From Adiantum capillus-veneris (Eukaryota; Streptophyta; Polypodiopsida; Polypodiales; Pteridaceae): a stretch of 64,000 nucleotides of DNA. The notes below the pieces were generated by a model. That model was not told the origin of the DNA. It did not search any database and was given only the letters and a program-made list of their open reading frames with translations. Both the position numbers and the translations under genes were made by a program. Positions 12,564 through 22,558 of this stretch are shown one piece after another; position 1 is the first letter of the stretch, and every line of letters starts with the position of its first letter. The stretch spans positions 141,276,241-141,340,240 of the forward strand of contig CM043945.1 of NCBI GenBank assembly GCA_014529385.2, read 5' to 3'.

Positions 12564-13757
12564 CTATGAGATATCATGACCCTTACCTCGCATGTCTTCC
12601 AACAGGTTGTATGGATCCATACCATGTCCAAGAGGGAAGTCTTGGAGATTGATACGACGTCGAGTCCTCTTAGCTTCCTTGGTCTCCTTTGCCTTCTTGC
12701 CTTGTCCATGGTCACTCTGTGATGGGACACCCTCTTTCTCTTTACCTTTTCCTCGGCCACGCTTAATGCCATTTGCTTCCATGTCAACCTCATTTGAGTT
12801 TGTCACCTCTACCACATGCACATTTGGATCTGGCAAAGGTGGAACTCCTTCTACCCCTTGTGGAGGTGGTCTTGGTCCATTTGGTCTTTGTAGAAGCCTT
12901 GGTTGTTGACCAGCTCCTTCACCTGCATTCATCACTGGGTAATTCAAGTTAGGTCTCCCTGGCTCCCCACGAGGCCAAGGACAATTATACATCCCATGTC
13001 CAGACTCTCCGCAATTCCAACATTGCAAGACTCTCCTAGGTCGTAGATCTCGCTCTTCAGACTTCTTTGCTTGTCCCTTTGGACCTACAGCTTGTGCAAG
13101 GTGAATTGACAGGCTTCTTAAAGATTCGTTTAACTTCTCAATTACTTCCGCCGTTACCTCAGGAAGCTCCCTCGATGTTGATGCTTGTGACTTACCTTTG
13201 GGTCTAAGACCTTCTATTGGAACCTCTCCCCTTAAGCACTTGAGTTTCCTATATTTCTCAGCAGCCCTAGTTTCAACTGCATCAAAGGTAGCAGGCACAC
13301 CCGCCTCAACTTTTACCTTAAGGTCAGGAAAGAGTCCGGGTATGAACCTCTCCTTCTTTAGAAATTCTGCACCATCACCAGGGTTAGCAACATTTCTTAT
13401 CCATAGAGCCCAAAGACGTAGAAACTCTTGCTTGTACAAGTAGTAGTCATCTAAGTCTTTTTGCTTATGAGAAACAATGTCTTGCCATAGTTTTTGAGTG
13501 TTTTGGGGATCAAAGAAGTATCTCTTAAAACGATTCAAAACTTCTGTGTAATTCCCCTTAACTTCCTCAGGCAAAGAGTCAAACCAAGTGCTAGCATCTT
13601 TCCTAAGGACCACCTCAAACATTTCTACACGTTCTTGATCAGTTATCATCCTCTTGATACGGCAAGACATCTTGAAATTCGCTAAAAATAATTCAGCATC
13701 CTCTCCAGGCTCTCCAAAGAAAAGAGGATACCCAGACATTTGGCGTTGGCTTTCCAT
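12564..13757 (-). CDS. Tat-inner gag (capsid and zinc knuckle)
   Basis: The 397-residue ORF has a retrotransposon gag (capsid-like) domain over roughly residues 20-170 and a single CCHC zinc knuckle (CWNCGESGHGMYNC) near residue 257. A Pro-rich and then Lys/Arg-rich tail follows. Gag packages the RNA in the particle. The start ATG at 13,757 follows the two small ORFs. Tat-outer shows the same unusual knuckle with GHGMYNC. In the full element gag and protease probably form one ORF; the stop here is a Trp-to-stop change. Confidence 0.88.
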   Translation of the reverse strand: MESQRQMSGYPLFFGEPGEDAELFLANFKMSCRIKRMITDQERVEMFEVVLRKDASTWFDSLPEEVKGNYTEVLNRFKRYFFDPQNTQKLWQDIVSHKQKDLDDYYLYKQEFLRLWALWIRNVANPGDGAEFLKKERFIPGLFPDLKVKVEAGVPATFDAVETRAAEKYRKLKCLRGEVPIEGLRPKGKSQASTSRELPEVTAEVIEKLNESLRSLSIHLAQAVGPKGQAKKSEERDLRPRRVLQCWNCGESGHGMYNCPWPRGEPGRPNLNYPVMNAGEGAGQQPRLLQRPNGPRPPPQGVEGVPPLPDPNVHVVEVTNSNEVDMEANGIKRGRGKGKEKEGVPSQSDHGQGKKAKETKEAKRTRRRINLQDFPLGHGMDPYNLLEDMRGKGHDIS

Positions 13758-13841
13758 TGAATTGATTTCAAAGTGACACCCGTTTTTGTTTTTCTTTCTT
13801 AAAAAGATTTACACAATAATGTATCTAGCTTGCAATCTATT

Positions 13842-14060
13842 CTACAACAAAATAAAGATATTCACATCAAACGACCTATGATAATCAATAAGAGGTAGGA
13901 TGACAGGGTTTGGTGATGCGAGAATTTCTCCTACTCTTTGGGCACCAAACATGAACACCATACGTTGTTGAAAATGGATTTTCCTACTAATTGCAATGTT
14001 TATTCTAATGTGTGGAGTGAAATGGAAGGGGAAAACCTCTATTCTTGGGCCATTATCCAT
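13842..14060 (-). CDS. Conserved small ORF of Tat-like elements, type LASPNP (Tat-inner)
   Basis: This is a 72-residue ORF between the primer binding site and gag. It matches the 76-residue ORF at 22,294-22,524 of Tat-outer along most of its length, including FHF, RINI, QQR.VFMFGA and EILASPNP.ILP, and both end in FDV..FIL. The DNA differs mostly at third positions, as expected if the protein was under selection. It also resembles its neighbour at 14,082-14,294, which suggests an old tandem duplication. No known domain was recognised. Function unknown. Confidence 0.6.
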   Translation of the reverse strand: MDNGPRIEVFPFHFTPHIRINIAISRKIHFQQRMVFMFGAQRVGEILASPNPVILPLIDYHRSFDVNIFILL

Positions 14061-14081
14061 GGTCTATGCATGACCTAATGC

Positions 14082-14294
14082 TTAAAACAAAACAAAAATA
14101 TAGACGTCCAAACTAAGGTCGTACCTAATGAGAGGCAAAATAAAAGGATTTACTGAAGCGTTTATCTCGGCCAACCTAAGAGGACCTAAAATTCTACGAA
14201 TAACACGTTGAAATTGCAACTTAGTACTAACAATTATGGGTACCGTTTGCCTTGCAATGGGAATTAAGGGATCATACAAATTTTCGTGATTCAT
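14082..14294 (-). CDS. Conserved small ORF of Tat-like elements, type INAS (Tat-inner)
   Basis: This is a 70-residue ORF, the first after the 5' LTR and primer site on the minus strand. It matches 21,998-22,210 of Tat-outer (both begin MN, share ARQ, II..TK..FQ..IRRI, EINAS.NPFILP, and end LDVYIF). The basic middle and hydrophobic C-terminus are shared with the LASPNP type. The order of the two types is reversed in Tat-outer. Function unknown; a leader-encoded peptide or the remains of a split domain are both possible. Confidence 0.6.
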   Translation of the reverse strand: MNHENLYDPLIPIARQTVPIIVSTKLQFQRVIRRILGPLRLAEINASVNPFILPLIRYDLSLDVYIFVLF

Positions 14295-14353
14295 GCAAAC
14301 TACTTGACTATGCTAAAGGTTGATTCTACACAAAAATACACAAGCCGTCCTCC

Positions 14354-14365
14354 GTGGGGGCACCA
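14354..14365 (-). other. Tat-inner primer binding site
   Basis: On the minus strand TGGTGCCCCCAC lies three bases after the 5' LTR. It begins with the TGG expected opposite a tRNA CCA end. The same 12-mer is found in Tat-outer. I cannot name the tRNA. Confidence 0.65.
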
Positions 14366-14368
14366 ATT

Positions 14369-17030
14369 TGAGGCGGTCCGGGGCGGGCAACAAGAAGAGC
14401 AACCTCTAGACACCCTTCAAGGCTCCCGTGCTGCTCAATGGGGCTGGGGCACAACACAACACAAACCAAAACAACAAACCCACAGCCAAATCCCAACTAC
14501 ACAAGGGGCACCACCTAGTTTAAGAGCGAACTAGGACGCAAAAGAGGAGAATCGTTAGAGCAACCCACAAACAAGCAAGGAATTTACACTAACCCTAACA
14601 CCAATGGAACACTCTCACACACTAAAACACGAGAGAGAGAGAGAGAGAGAGAGATAGAGAGAGGGAGAGAGATGGTGCTCGGGCTGCTTTGAAGTGTATC
14701 GTTAATGATCAAGCAAACATAAATATATACATGTAATAAAGAGAGAGAAAGGGGGAGGGGGTGCTTGTTGCATTAATACCTTCTTACAAATCTGTCATGA
14801 CAAATCAAAGTGAGATTAGTATGTGTTCAACATAGCTTGCATAAATTTCACCACAACACATCACAAGAAAAGCCACCCCAATCACTGTCTTAAAGCCAGG
14901 GGAGTCCTCTCCACCCTGTCGCCCTCTTACAGTATGTGGGATTTATGGCTAGATTGATGACAACACCAGAGACAAGCTATCAAGAACTTAACAAAAAACA
15001 CCAAGACACTTACGCATCATTGTTGTCCATTACTTCACGTTGGAAGGGAGACAAAGTATTCAACCTTAGTCCAAATCCACCCTCCTTGATTCAGCAAATG
15101 TTGGGCTTACACTAGTAGGAGAAATGATAGATTTCCTACTCTCAATTGAATGATCACTCTCTCTCTTACAATGGCATAGAGTTCCCTTGCTAATCCCCTA
15201 GTACAACACATGCACATGCATAAGACAATGAGCTTCCACTCAAGAGCTCCTTCTAGAGAGGTTGAGCTTGGCTTCTCAAGCTATAGCATAGTGCTCTTGC
15301 TTATGGCCCCCTTTTGTGCTAGCTACACCCTCCTTTTATAGCAATTTTGAAGGCTAGGGTTACTCCTCTAACCATGGTTGGGTTAGATTTTCAGCAATTT
15401 ATCTAATTTCTTTTGCTTGGAATTATCAAGAAGTTGGTGGGGAAAGAGAGGAGAGAGAAATGGAGGTGATAGGACTTTTCATAGTGGGTTAAAGTTAGTA
15501 GAGTTAGTATTAATTTACAAATGGAATTGGATATTTACAATGGGAGTATCCATGAAGGATACAAATAAGGAAGAAAAAATCTTAAGAGGTAAGAAAAGGT
15601 GGATTTCTTACAAGGTTGATGCTCCAAGTGTCTTGAGTAGGGCCGATTTTGACGCTTGTTGACGGTCCACTAGCTTTGACGGTACATTTTTTCTCCACTC
15701 TTGACCTTCATTGAGAGACAAGGTAATTGAAGCTGAGTAATCAACCACCATGATGCTGTCTTTTAAGAGAAGAGGCTGAATTTTGTGGTTTTTTTGATAG
15801 ATATGGGTAATTTGGAGGAGGAAAAATGAGACTAGGTGGTCAATTTTGGAATGGAGTTGTGTGTGGGAGGTATGAGTTCACCATGGTTTCTCTTATTCTT
15901 CAAGGTTGAGGAGAAGGTGAGTAGGGTGCAGAGAGGAGTGGTGAGAGAGGTGGGGATGATGAGTGGAGAAGTGTGTGTGAAAGAGGAAAATGATAAAGTG
16001 GAAGAGAGAGTGTGGCGCATAGCATGGGAAACCTGGGGTCCACTAATAAAATCATAGCTCACAGCTCGTAGCTCAAAAAAATATGAAAAAAATTGAGGCA
16101 AAAGTTCAGCCCACGAGCTACAACGTTTGTTTGTATCACCTTTTCAAATTTGGAGAGCAAGTGAACTTTAAAAATTCAGCAAAACCGACCATTTTTTTCC
16201 ACTGCACAAGGTCCTTGTGGGGTCCTTCTTTGGATGATTCTTTTGAATACCTCCAAGAGTGAGCCCTCCATAGTGTATGTATGCATGCCACCTACCCTTG
16301 ACCTTATTTGGTACGTCTATAATTGAAGATATTGTTGAGATTATGATATAAGTGAATAGTACAACTAAGAAAATCAAATATTGAGGGGTCTAAAAAATAT
16401 GTACATGTCAAATATAAATAATATAAGTGGAAAAAATATAAAGGGGTCAAAAGAAATCTCTCTCATTATGAGGCTACCATAAAAAGATAAATATTTTTGG
16501 TGTTCTAAAAAAAAAACAAAATAGATGTAGGAAGGGAAAAATCACAATAGTGAAAAAATATACACATAAATAAAACTAGTTTTTTTGGATTTTTGTTGGG
16601 GTGGAGTTACACCAAATATAAGAGAAGCTTACATGAAAATATTTCTATATGGAATAAAGAATATGAAAAATGGTAAGAAAAATTGTGGTAATGGTGAGGC
16701 AATGTACAGAGCATAAATAACACACACCTAGGTAGAAATATTTAAATAAATACCAAAATAATTATGAAAAAATCTTTTATTTATGCCCTATATACAAAGA
16801 AATATTTACATACGCATGGGCCATAATATACTTATATTTTTTATTTTGTTGGCTCAACTAGCCCAATGACTAGCTAATTGAGGGTTTTTTAAGAAGATAT
16901 GGGAAAAGTCCCGTGACTCACGCACGCCTATGTACAGTGAAATGGTAGGGATAGCCACAGTGTTTGGGTGATTTTGGTAGGGTGAGGTAACTCACTGTGA
17001 CAATTACAAAGAGCCAAAAAACGGCTATCA
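14369..17030 (-). repeat. Tat-inner 5' LTR (2,662 bp)
   Basis: It pairs with 5,810-8,458. On the minus strand transcription would start downstream of the TATA at 15,334-15,340. It contains a longer (GA)n run at 14,632-14,672 than its partner. No gene is supported inside it. Confidence 0.93.
15334..15340 (-). promoter_or_regulatory. TATA box of the Tat-inner 5' LTR
   Basis: TATAAAA followed by GGAGGG on the minus strand, about 1.7 kb into the LTR. It is present in both LTR copies. Confidence 0.5.
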
Positions 17031-17034
17031 ATAC

Positions 17035-17359
17035 CTTCCTTCAATCCTTTCCCCTTGAGCTTCTTGTTGATTTTGTCCCTTTGGCTTGTGGCTTGGGCAA
17101 TATAATAGTCGATGGACTCTTCTCTATCAAGCTCAAGTCGTTGAAGATCTAAAATTCTTTCTTGCAAAGATTCTTTTGGCCTCTTTGCTCCCCGTGAGAG
17201 AATGCGTAGGCTTGCAATCTCCACCTTAATAGGAAGGAGTGCCTCCTGTCCATATACCAAATGAAAAGGAGTGAATTGAGTGGATACCTTGAAAGATGTT
17301 CTGTATGCCCATAGAGCTGCGGTCAAATGACGATCCCAGTTGTTTGGTCGATCTGCAAC
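17035..17359 (-). pseudogene. Tat-outer integrase, middle part
   Basis: The segment encodes the stretch after the catalytic core (ALWAYRTSFKVSTQFTPFHL, VYGQEALLP, then a charged helix). It is in frame with 17,360-19,096 across a stop at 17,360-17,362. It breaks at the Tat-inner insertion and continues in frame at 5,809. Confidence 0.82.
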
Positions 17360-19096
17360 CTACTTAGAAATGATCTTACATATCATTCCATTCACCTTTT
17401 CAACCAACCCATTGCATTGAGGGTAGTAAGGTGTAGAATGCAAATGTTTGACTTTTAACTTTGCCAAAAGATTATCTAGGAGCTCTGCTCTGAACCCTGG
17501 ACCACGATCTGACAAAATCTCTAATGGTGTGCCGAATCTACTGCATATGTGATCAAAGATAAATTTTGATACCTCCTCGGCTGTAATTCGTGTTGTACTT
17601 GCTGCCTCCGCCCATCGTGTCATGTAATCTACTCCCACAATGATGAAGACCTTCCGGGTAGATGTGCGAGGTAAGGGGCCTATTGCATCCACACCCCACT
17701 TCTCAAAAGGACCATACGAAATTATTGGAACTCGAGGTTCGTAAGTGAGTCGTTGATCTCCAGCAATCTGACAACCTTTGTATGACTTACACCAATGCTG
17801 GACATCACGGTGTAGACTTGGCCAAACAAACCCTGCTTGCAAAATCTTCATGTTTGTAATATCATGAGAAAAATGACCCCCACAGACATCATCATGGCAT
17901 GAAAAGAGGATTCTCTCTATTTCTTGAATAGAGGGCACCCTTCTTAGCACCAAATCTTTCCCTTTATGATACAGATCATCTCCTATGAGTTGGTAAGGAG
18001 TTTCCTTTTTTACCAACCTATGCCTTTGCACTTTATCCAAGTGTTTAGGGCACTCACCAGTTTGGAGGAAAAATATGATGTCCTTCAATTCCTCTTGGCC
18101 TTGGTACTTTGGTTCGTAGAGCTTCACACCTCCCATCATGATCTGAAGTTTCTCATTGGAGAGATAATCTGCTTCCTTGTTGAGGGTTCTCACAACATGA
18201 TGTACCTGTGTAGCTTCAAAGTTCTTTATCAAAGCCTTCACCTGTCTAAGCCACTCCACTAGAGTAGGGTTCTTGCACTTCCATATCCCTTGTATTTGCC
18301 TAATAAATAGTAAGGAATCACCTCTTATTATAAGTCTTTCGATGCCAAGTTTTCTACATTCTTCAAGCCCCAACTTTAAGGTGACATACTCAGCCTCATT
18401 ATTAGAATGAACATTTTCCAAGGTGATACCTTTCTTAACAAGAACTTCCCTTTGTGGACTTAGAATAAGAACCCCCCCTACTGCCTGATCATGTTGTCGT
18501 CGGTAAGCTCCATCAAAGGACAAAATGTGTGCATTGTCCATCTCCTCCTCATCATTTTGTGGTGTAGCTTTGTCTCCTGCCCTTGGTGACTCTTTCCTTT
18601 CTCTCACTTTGTATGTGAGAATGTCTGCAAGACCTGCCCTTGTGCTAGCTTCCGCAAGAAAAGTGTATTCGAACTCTTGAAGTTCTAGAACCCATTTGGC
18701 TATCCTAGATGAGAGGCTCATGTGTTGCACAACATATGGTAAATTGTTTTCCATGGTGAGAATGACAAATGGTGCAGGTAAGAGATATGATCGGAACTTT
18801 TTTACCGCAAACATAATTGTGAATACCACCTTCTCCATATCGGTGTAGCCCTTCTCTGCAGCGGTCATGACTTTGCTTGCAAAGTATACTGGCCTCATGT
18901 AGCATGTTTTTGGGTCTTTTTGCATGAGAACTACACCGATGGCCTCCATTCCTACACTTGGCATGATGTAATATGTATCCTTTGGATTTGGTGGCATTAT
19001 TGTTGGAAGAGAGTTGAGAATACCCTTTACTTTAGTAAAGCATAATTCGTGTTCCTCTCTCCATTCAAATGTGGGTTTGTTTGCTAGCTTGTGCAA
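17360..19096 (-). pseudogene. Tat-outer RNase H, archaeal-type RNase H and integrase core
   Basis: About 578 residues are open. Order: gypsy RNase H (PVYFASKVMTAAEKGYTDME), archaeal-type RNase H (LSFDGAYRR, GGVLILSPQREVL, NNEAEYVTLKLGL, RGDSLLFIRQI), then the integrase zinc site (HDDVCGGHFSH with CKSYKGC, where one Cys spacing differs from Tat-inner's CKSCHNC) and core GVDAIGPL, SDRGPGF and GLVEKVNG. The integrase triad is intact here. The upstream RT is in a different frame because of indels. Confidence 0.87.
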
Positions 19097-20103
19097 AGGT
19101 GCAATAGCTTCCGCTAGAAGGTGAATGAAACGAGACTTTGTGGTTGAAAGTCATGAGCTCGTTGGTTGTCGTTGGTGGTTGTAGTGACAAGAGAGCATTT
19201 ACTTTTGATGGATCCACTTGAATTCCTTGCAAAGAAACCACATGACCTAGCAATACCACTTGTGACTCTGCAATGTGACACTTCTTAGGGTTAAGCTGTC
19301 CCCCAAATTGATGAAGCCTCCTAAGCCCCTCCTCAACTTTTTGGCAATGAAGTATTTGGCTACTATAGATACAGAAGTCATCCATAAAAACCCTAATTGA
19401 CTTTCCAAAGAAGGGCTGAAAGACAAGAGTTGTAAACCTTATGAAGGTACTAGGAGCATTTGTAAAATGGCATTACTCTATAGGCAAAGCAACCCCAAGG
19501 TGTGATGAAAGTGGTTTTTAACTGATCTTCTTCTGCTATTCTGATTTGAAAATACCCTGAATACCCATCACACACTGTGTAACATTCATAGCCGGCTACT
19601 TCGTTTAAGATTTCATCTTGGAAAGGAAGAGGAAAATGATCCCTCTTTGTTGCAGCATTGAGCGGTTTGTAGTCAACACAGACCCTCTATTTTCCGTTCT
19701 TTTTAGGGGTTACTACAATTGGGGACACCCACTCAGAGTTAGACACAGGGTAAATGAAACCAGCTTTGAGGAGTCGGTTAACCTCTGTCAAAAGTGCCTC
19801 TTGTTGTATTTTTCCTAGGCGCCTTAGCTTTTGAGCTACAGGTTTAGTACCTCGTTTTAATTCTATGCCATGCTCTATAACATCCACACCTCTAATTTGT
19901 GAGTAATCAGTGATAAACAAATTGGGATACCTCTTGAGCATATCGATGTAGGACCGCTTCTCCTCAGGGGTAAGATCTTTTGCAAGCATCCTCTTAAAGT
20001 CTTCAAAGTGCTTGTGGTCACCTTTGTCATCCTTTGTTTGCTCCTTTGTTGGGTCAACCTCTATTGATGGAGTTTTTGATGTGTTGAAGATGATTCCCAT
20101 TAC
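19097..20103 (-). pseudogene. Tat-outer reverse transcriptase (frameshifted)
   Basis: The start (20,100-19,687) carries the RT N-terminal part through WVSPIVVTPKKNGK, where a TAG replaces the Trp codon kept in Tat-inner. The core then reads on in frame (CVDYKPLN, DGYSGYFQI) until a deletion in the PFGL motif near 19,465 shifts the frame. The catalytic FMDDF follows at about 19,380-19,395, then QLNPKKC and LLGHVVS. A second shift near 19,100-19,140 separates it from RNase H. The polymerase is dead. Confidence 0.85.
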
Positions 20104-21957
20104 CTACAAAGATGATTCTTCTTCGCTATTGGATGTAGTGGTTGAACTTTCCTCGTCGCTTGAGCCAAAATTCTCTTCACTTTCTTCATCAGCCGTGGTC
20201 TCATAGTTGATGTCGAGCTGCTTTCCTTCATGCCAATCGTATACTACATGTTGCCCCTTTTTGAGAATCAATTTTCCTCGTCCCCATTTTTGATCTGCAT
20301 TCACAGCAATGAGCCAAGGCCTCCCTAGGATGATGGGATAGCCCTCCCCCTTGGCTGGCATAACATACATGTCCACACGTGCATCTATATTACATACAAA
20401 AACTTTTACATTCTTGATGATCCCTAGGCACTTCACACTTGCATTGTTGGCCAGCCTAGCTTGAAAATTAGAGGATTTAGTGATTTCAAGCCCTAGTCTG
20501 TTCATGGCTCTTTCCGTGATCACACACATTTGTGCTCCACCATCAACATACACATTGGATACCTTCCTACCCCTTACATAAGAATCTACAATAGGTTCCA
20601 CATCTTGTTGTGGCTTTGAAGTCAATGACTTTACTGTCACCTTTTCTTTCTTTCTTGGGAGTCTTGTGCTTACAAGTTTGGACCAGTGCTTTCTCACCTT
20701 GGGTGATAGATGTAGGAGTTGAGGCCAAGAAATATTGGGCTTTTGAGTTTGCAGATCTTCTAAGATGTTGTAGGGTTCCATATTCTTTTCTAGTGGAGAA
20801 TCGTTGATGCCGATCTCCCTTCGCCTTGACCTCTGCTTCTTGCCTCCTTCCTCCTTCTTTGACTTTTTCTTCCTCTCCTTCCTTGCAGGTTCTGACTCTT
20901 CATTCCTTGTGTCTTCATCCTTGTTTTCTGCTAGCATAACATCAAAATGTATAGGGCTCACCTCTATCTCCTCTTCCAGCTTTATGACGTTTACTCGTCT
21001 CTCTTCCTCCACTGGTGGGACAGGAGGGATGTTTGCCACTGGAGGTGGTGGTGGTCGACGAAGAATTTGCGAGGCTTGAGCATGCTCTTGCTGCACCATG
21101 AGCGGAGGGGGTCTAGGAGGGTATATGTCCCCTGGAAGCCTTCGAGGGTGAGGGCAATTATACATGCCATGACCAACTTCGTTGCAATTCCAGCATCTCA
21201 ACTCTTGTGCTTGACGTCGTTGATTGCGATTCCCTTCTCTTGGTTGTCGTTGTTGGGGTAGGCCCTGCACTAGATTCAAGGTGAGACTCTCTAGTTGTTG
21301 AGTTAATCTTTGCAAGATCTCTTGTTGTGATCCTTCCCCTATTTGTGAAGTTTGGGCAAGAGAGCCCCTAACCTGTGCTCCCATGCTTGGTGAAGAATCC
21401 CTCTCAATGACTTCATTTAGGTCCCTTGTTCTATGTGCTTGAAAATTTAACTTCTTGAATTTGACCATGGCCACCTCACGTGCTTCCTCAAATGTTGATG
21501 GGAATTTTAACTCTACCTTGGTCTTCAAAATTGGATACAAGCCAGCCATGAACCTATCTTTCTTTAGAAAGTTTGGTGCACCACCTTAGTTTTGTAAGGT
21601 AGCCTCCCATCTATCCCATAGGTTAAGGAAAACGGCCTCATAAGATGGGTAGTCTTCAAGGAATACCTGTTTATGTTGAAGTAGACACTTCCAAAGACCC
21701 TCTGGAGTATCTCCTTGCCCAAATTTGGCAAGAAAAATTGCACGTAGCCTCTCCCAATTGGTTTTGTTTTGAGGTTGCAAGGCCTCATACCATGCCTTAG
21801 CTTCCCCTTTGAGAACGAGTGGAAAAGCACGCAGCTTTACCTCTTCTTGATCTCTCCCAGAGATGAGGTGTGCCATCTCCAAATTATCCAAAAATTCTTG
21901 TGCATCCTCAAAATTTTTAGAATGGTAGGAAAAGTGCTTGACATTTTTACAATACAA
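20104..21957 (-). pseudogene. Tat-outer gag and protease
   Basis: One frame is broken by a TAA at 21,586-21,588. The gag domain includes AFPLVLKGEAKAWYEAL. The zinc knuckle CWNCNEVGHGMYNC is followed by Pro-rich and basic segments, then protease with VDGGAQ and ILGRPWL, and an acidic Ser/Glu-rich tail. The ORF ends with TAG at 20,104-20,106; the frame then continues directly into RT. Tat-inner has a stop at the equivalent spot. The start at 21,957 is the first ATG; the capsid-like domain may begin a little upstream. Confidence 0.85.
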
Positions 21958-21997
21958 GGAAGCTTGTGTACCACAAAGTTTTGACTACGATGAGTGA

Positions 21998-22210
21998 TCA
22001 CATCAAAATGAAAATATATACATCAAGTGTTAGTTCATAATTTATCATAGGCAAAATAAAAGGGTTGATTGAGGCATTAATTTCATTAAGGAGAGTGGAT
22101 CCAAAAATTCTCCTAATGGTTGCTTGAAATCTAAATTTTGTAGCAATTATGATGTGCATAGATTGACGAGCCATGGATGTAAAAGGAGAAGCAGCTCCAG
22201 GTTGGTTCAT
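21998..22210 (-). CDS. Conserved small ORF of Tat-like elements, type INAS (Tat-outer)
   Basis: A 70-residue ORF just upstream of gag, the counterpart of 14,082-14,294. It shares EINAS.NPFILP, the RRI basic patch and the LDVYIFIL tail. It is intact from ATG to stop in an element whose RT is ruined. Here it lies next to gag, whereas in Tat-inner it is the LTR-proximal ORF. Function unknown. Confidence 0.6.
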   Translation of the reverse strand: MNQPGAASPFTSMARQSMHIIIATKFRFQATIRRIFGSTLLNEINASINPFILPMINYELTLDVYIFILM

Positions 22211-22293
22211 GTGACAATGTGTTCTCCTTTTTCTTTCTCTTGAAGAAAGCTTCCTTTGAGTGGATCGCTATCTAAGCACCTCTTGTCCCTGCC

Positions 22294-22524
22294 TCAAAAC
22301 AAAATAAAAACATGGACATCAAATGAATCATCATAATTAATGAATGGAAGAATGATGGGATTTGGAGATGCCAAGATTTCACCAAGTCTTTCTGCTCCAA
22401 ACATAAAAACAATGCGTTGTTGGTAAAAAAATTTGCGATCTACACAAATGTTAATTCTGATGCGTTGTGAAAAATGAAAAGCATATGGTGCAACTCTATT
22501 GTTTATGAGGAGAATAGAAGGCAA
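22294..22524 (-). CDS. Conserved small ORF of Tat-like elements, type LASPNP (Tat-outer)
   Basis: A 76-residue ORF directly after the primer binding site, the counterpart of 13,842-14,060. It shares the RIRINI, QQRIVFMFGA and EILASPNP blocks and the FDVHVFILF tail. The ATG is seven codons upstream of the Tat-inner start. Function unknown. Confidence 0.6.
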   Translation of the reverse strand: MPSILLINNRVAPYAFHFSQRIRINICVDRKFFYQQRIVFMFGAERLGEILASPNPIILPFINYDDSFDVHVFILF

Positions 22525-22540
22525 TTAGGAAAGTTCCTCA

Positions 22541-22552
22541 GTGGGGGCACCA
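22541..22552 (-). other. Tat-outer primer binding site
   Basis: TGGTGCCCCCAC on the minus strand, a few bases after the 5' LTR, identical to the 12-mer of Tat-inner. Confidence 0.65.
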
Positions 22553-22558
22553 CTTTTA

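Larger units (their letters stand above)
5810..17030 (-). mobile_element. Tat-inner: Tat/OTA-like Ty3/gypsy element inside Tat-outer
   Basis: The LTRs at 5,810-8,458 and 14,369-17,030 begin TGAGGCGG and end GGCTATCA. The target duplication is ATAC (5,806-5,809 and 17,031-17,034). The element is 11,221 bp and coded on the minus strand. From 13,757 to 8,487 the coding region stays in one reading frame without an indel and is broken only by stops. The two LTRs look more alike than those of Tat-outer, which agrees with its being the later insertion. It shares primer binding site, small ORFs and domain order with Tat-outer, but the LTRs are unrelated by eye. Confidence 0.93.
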
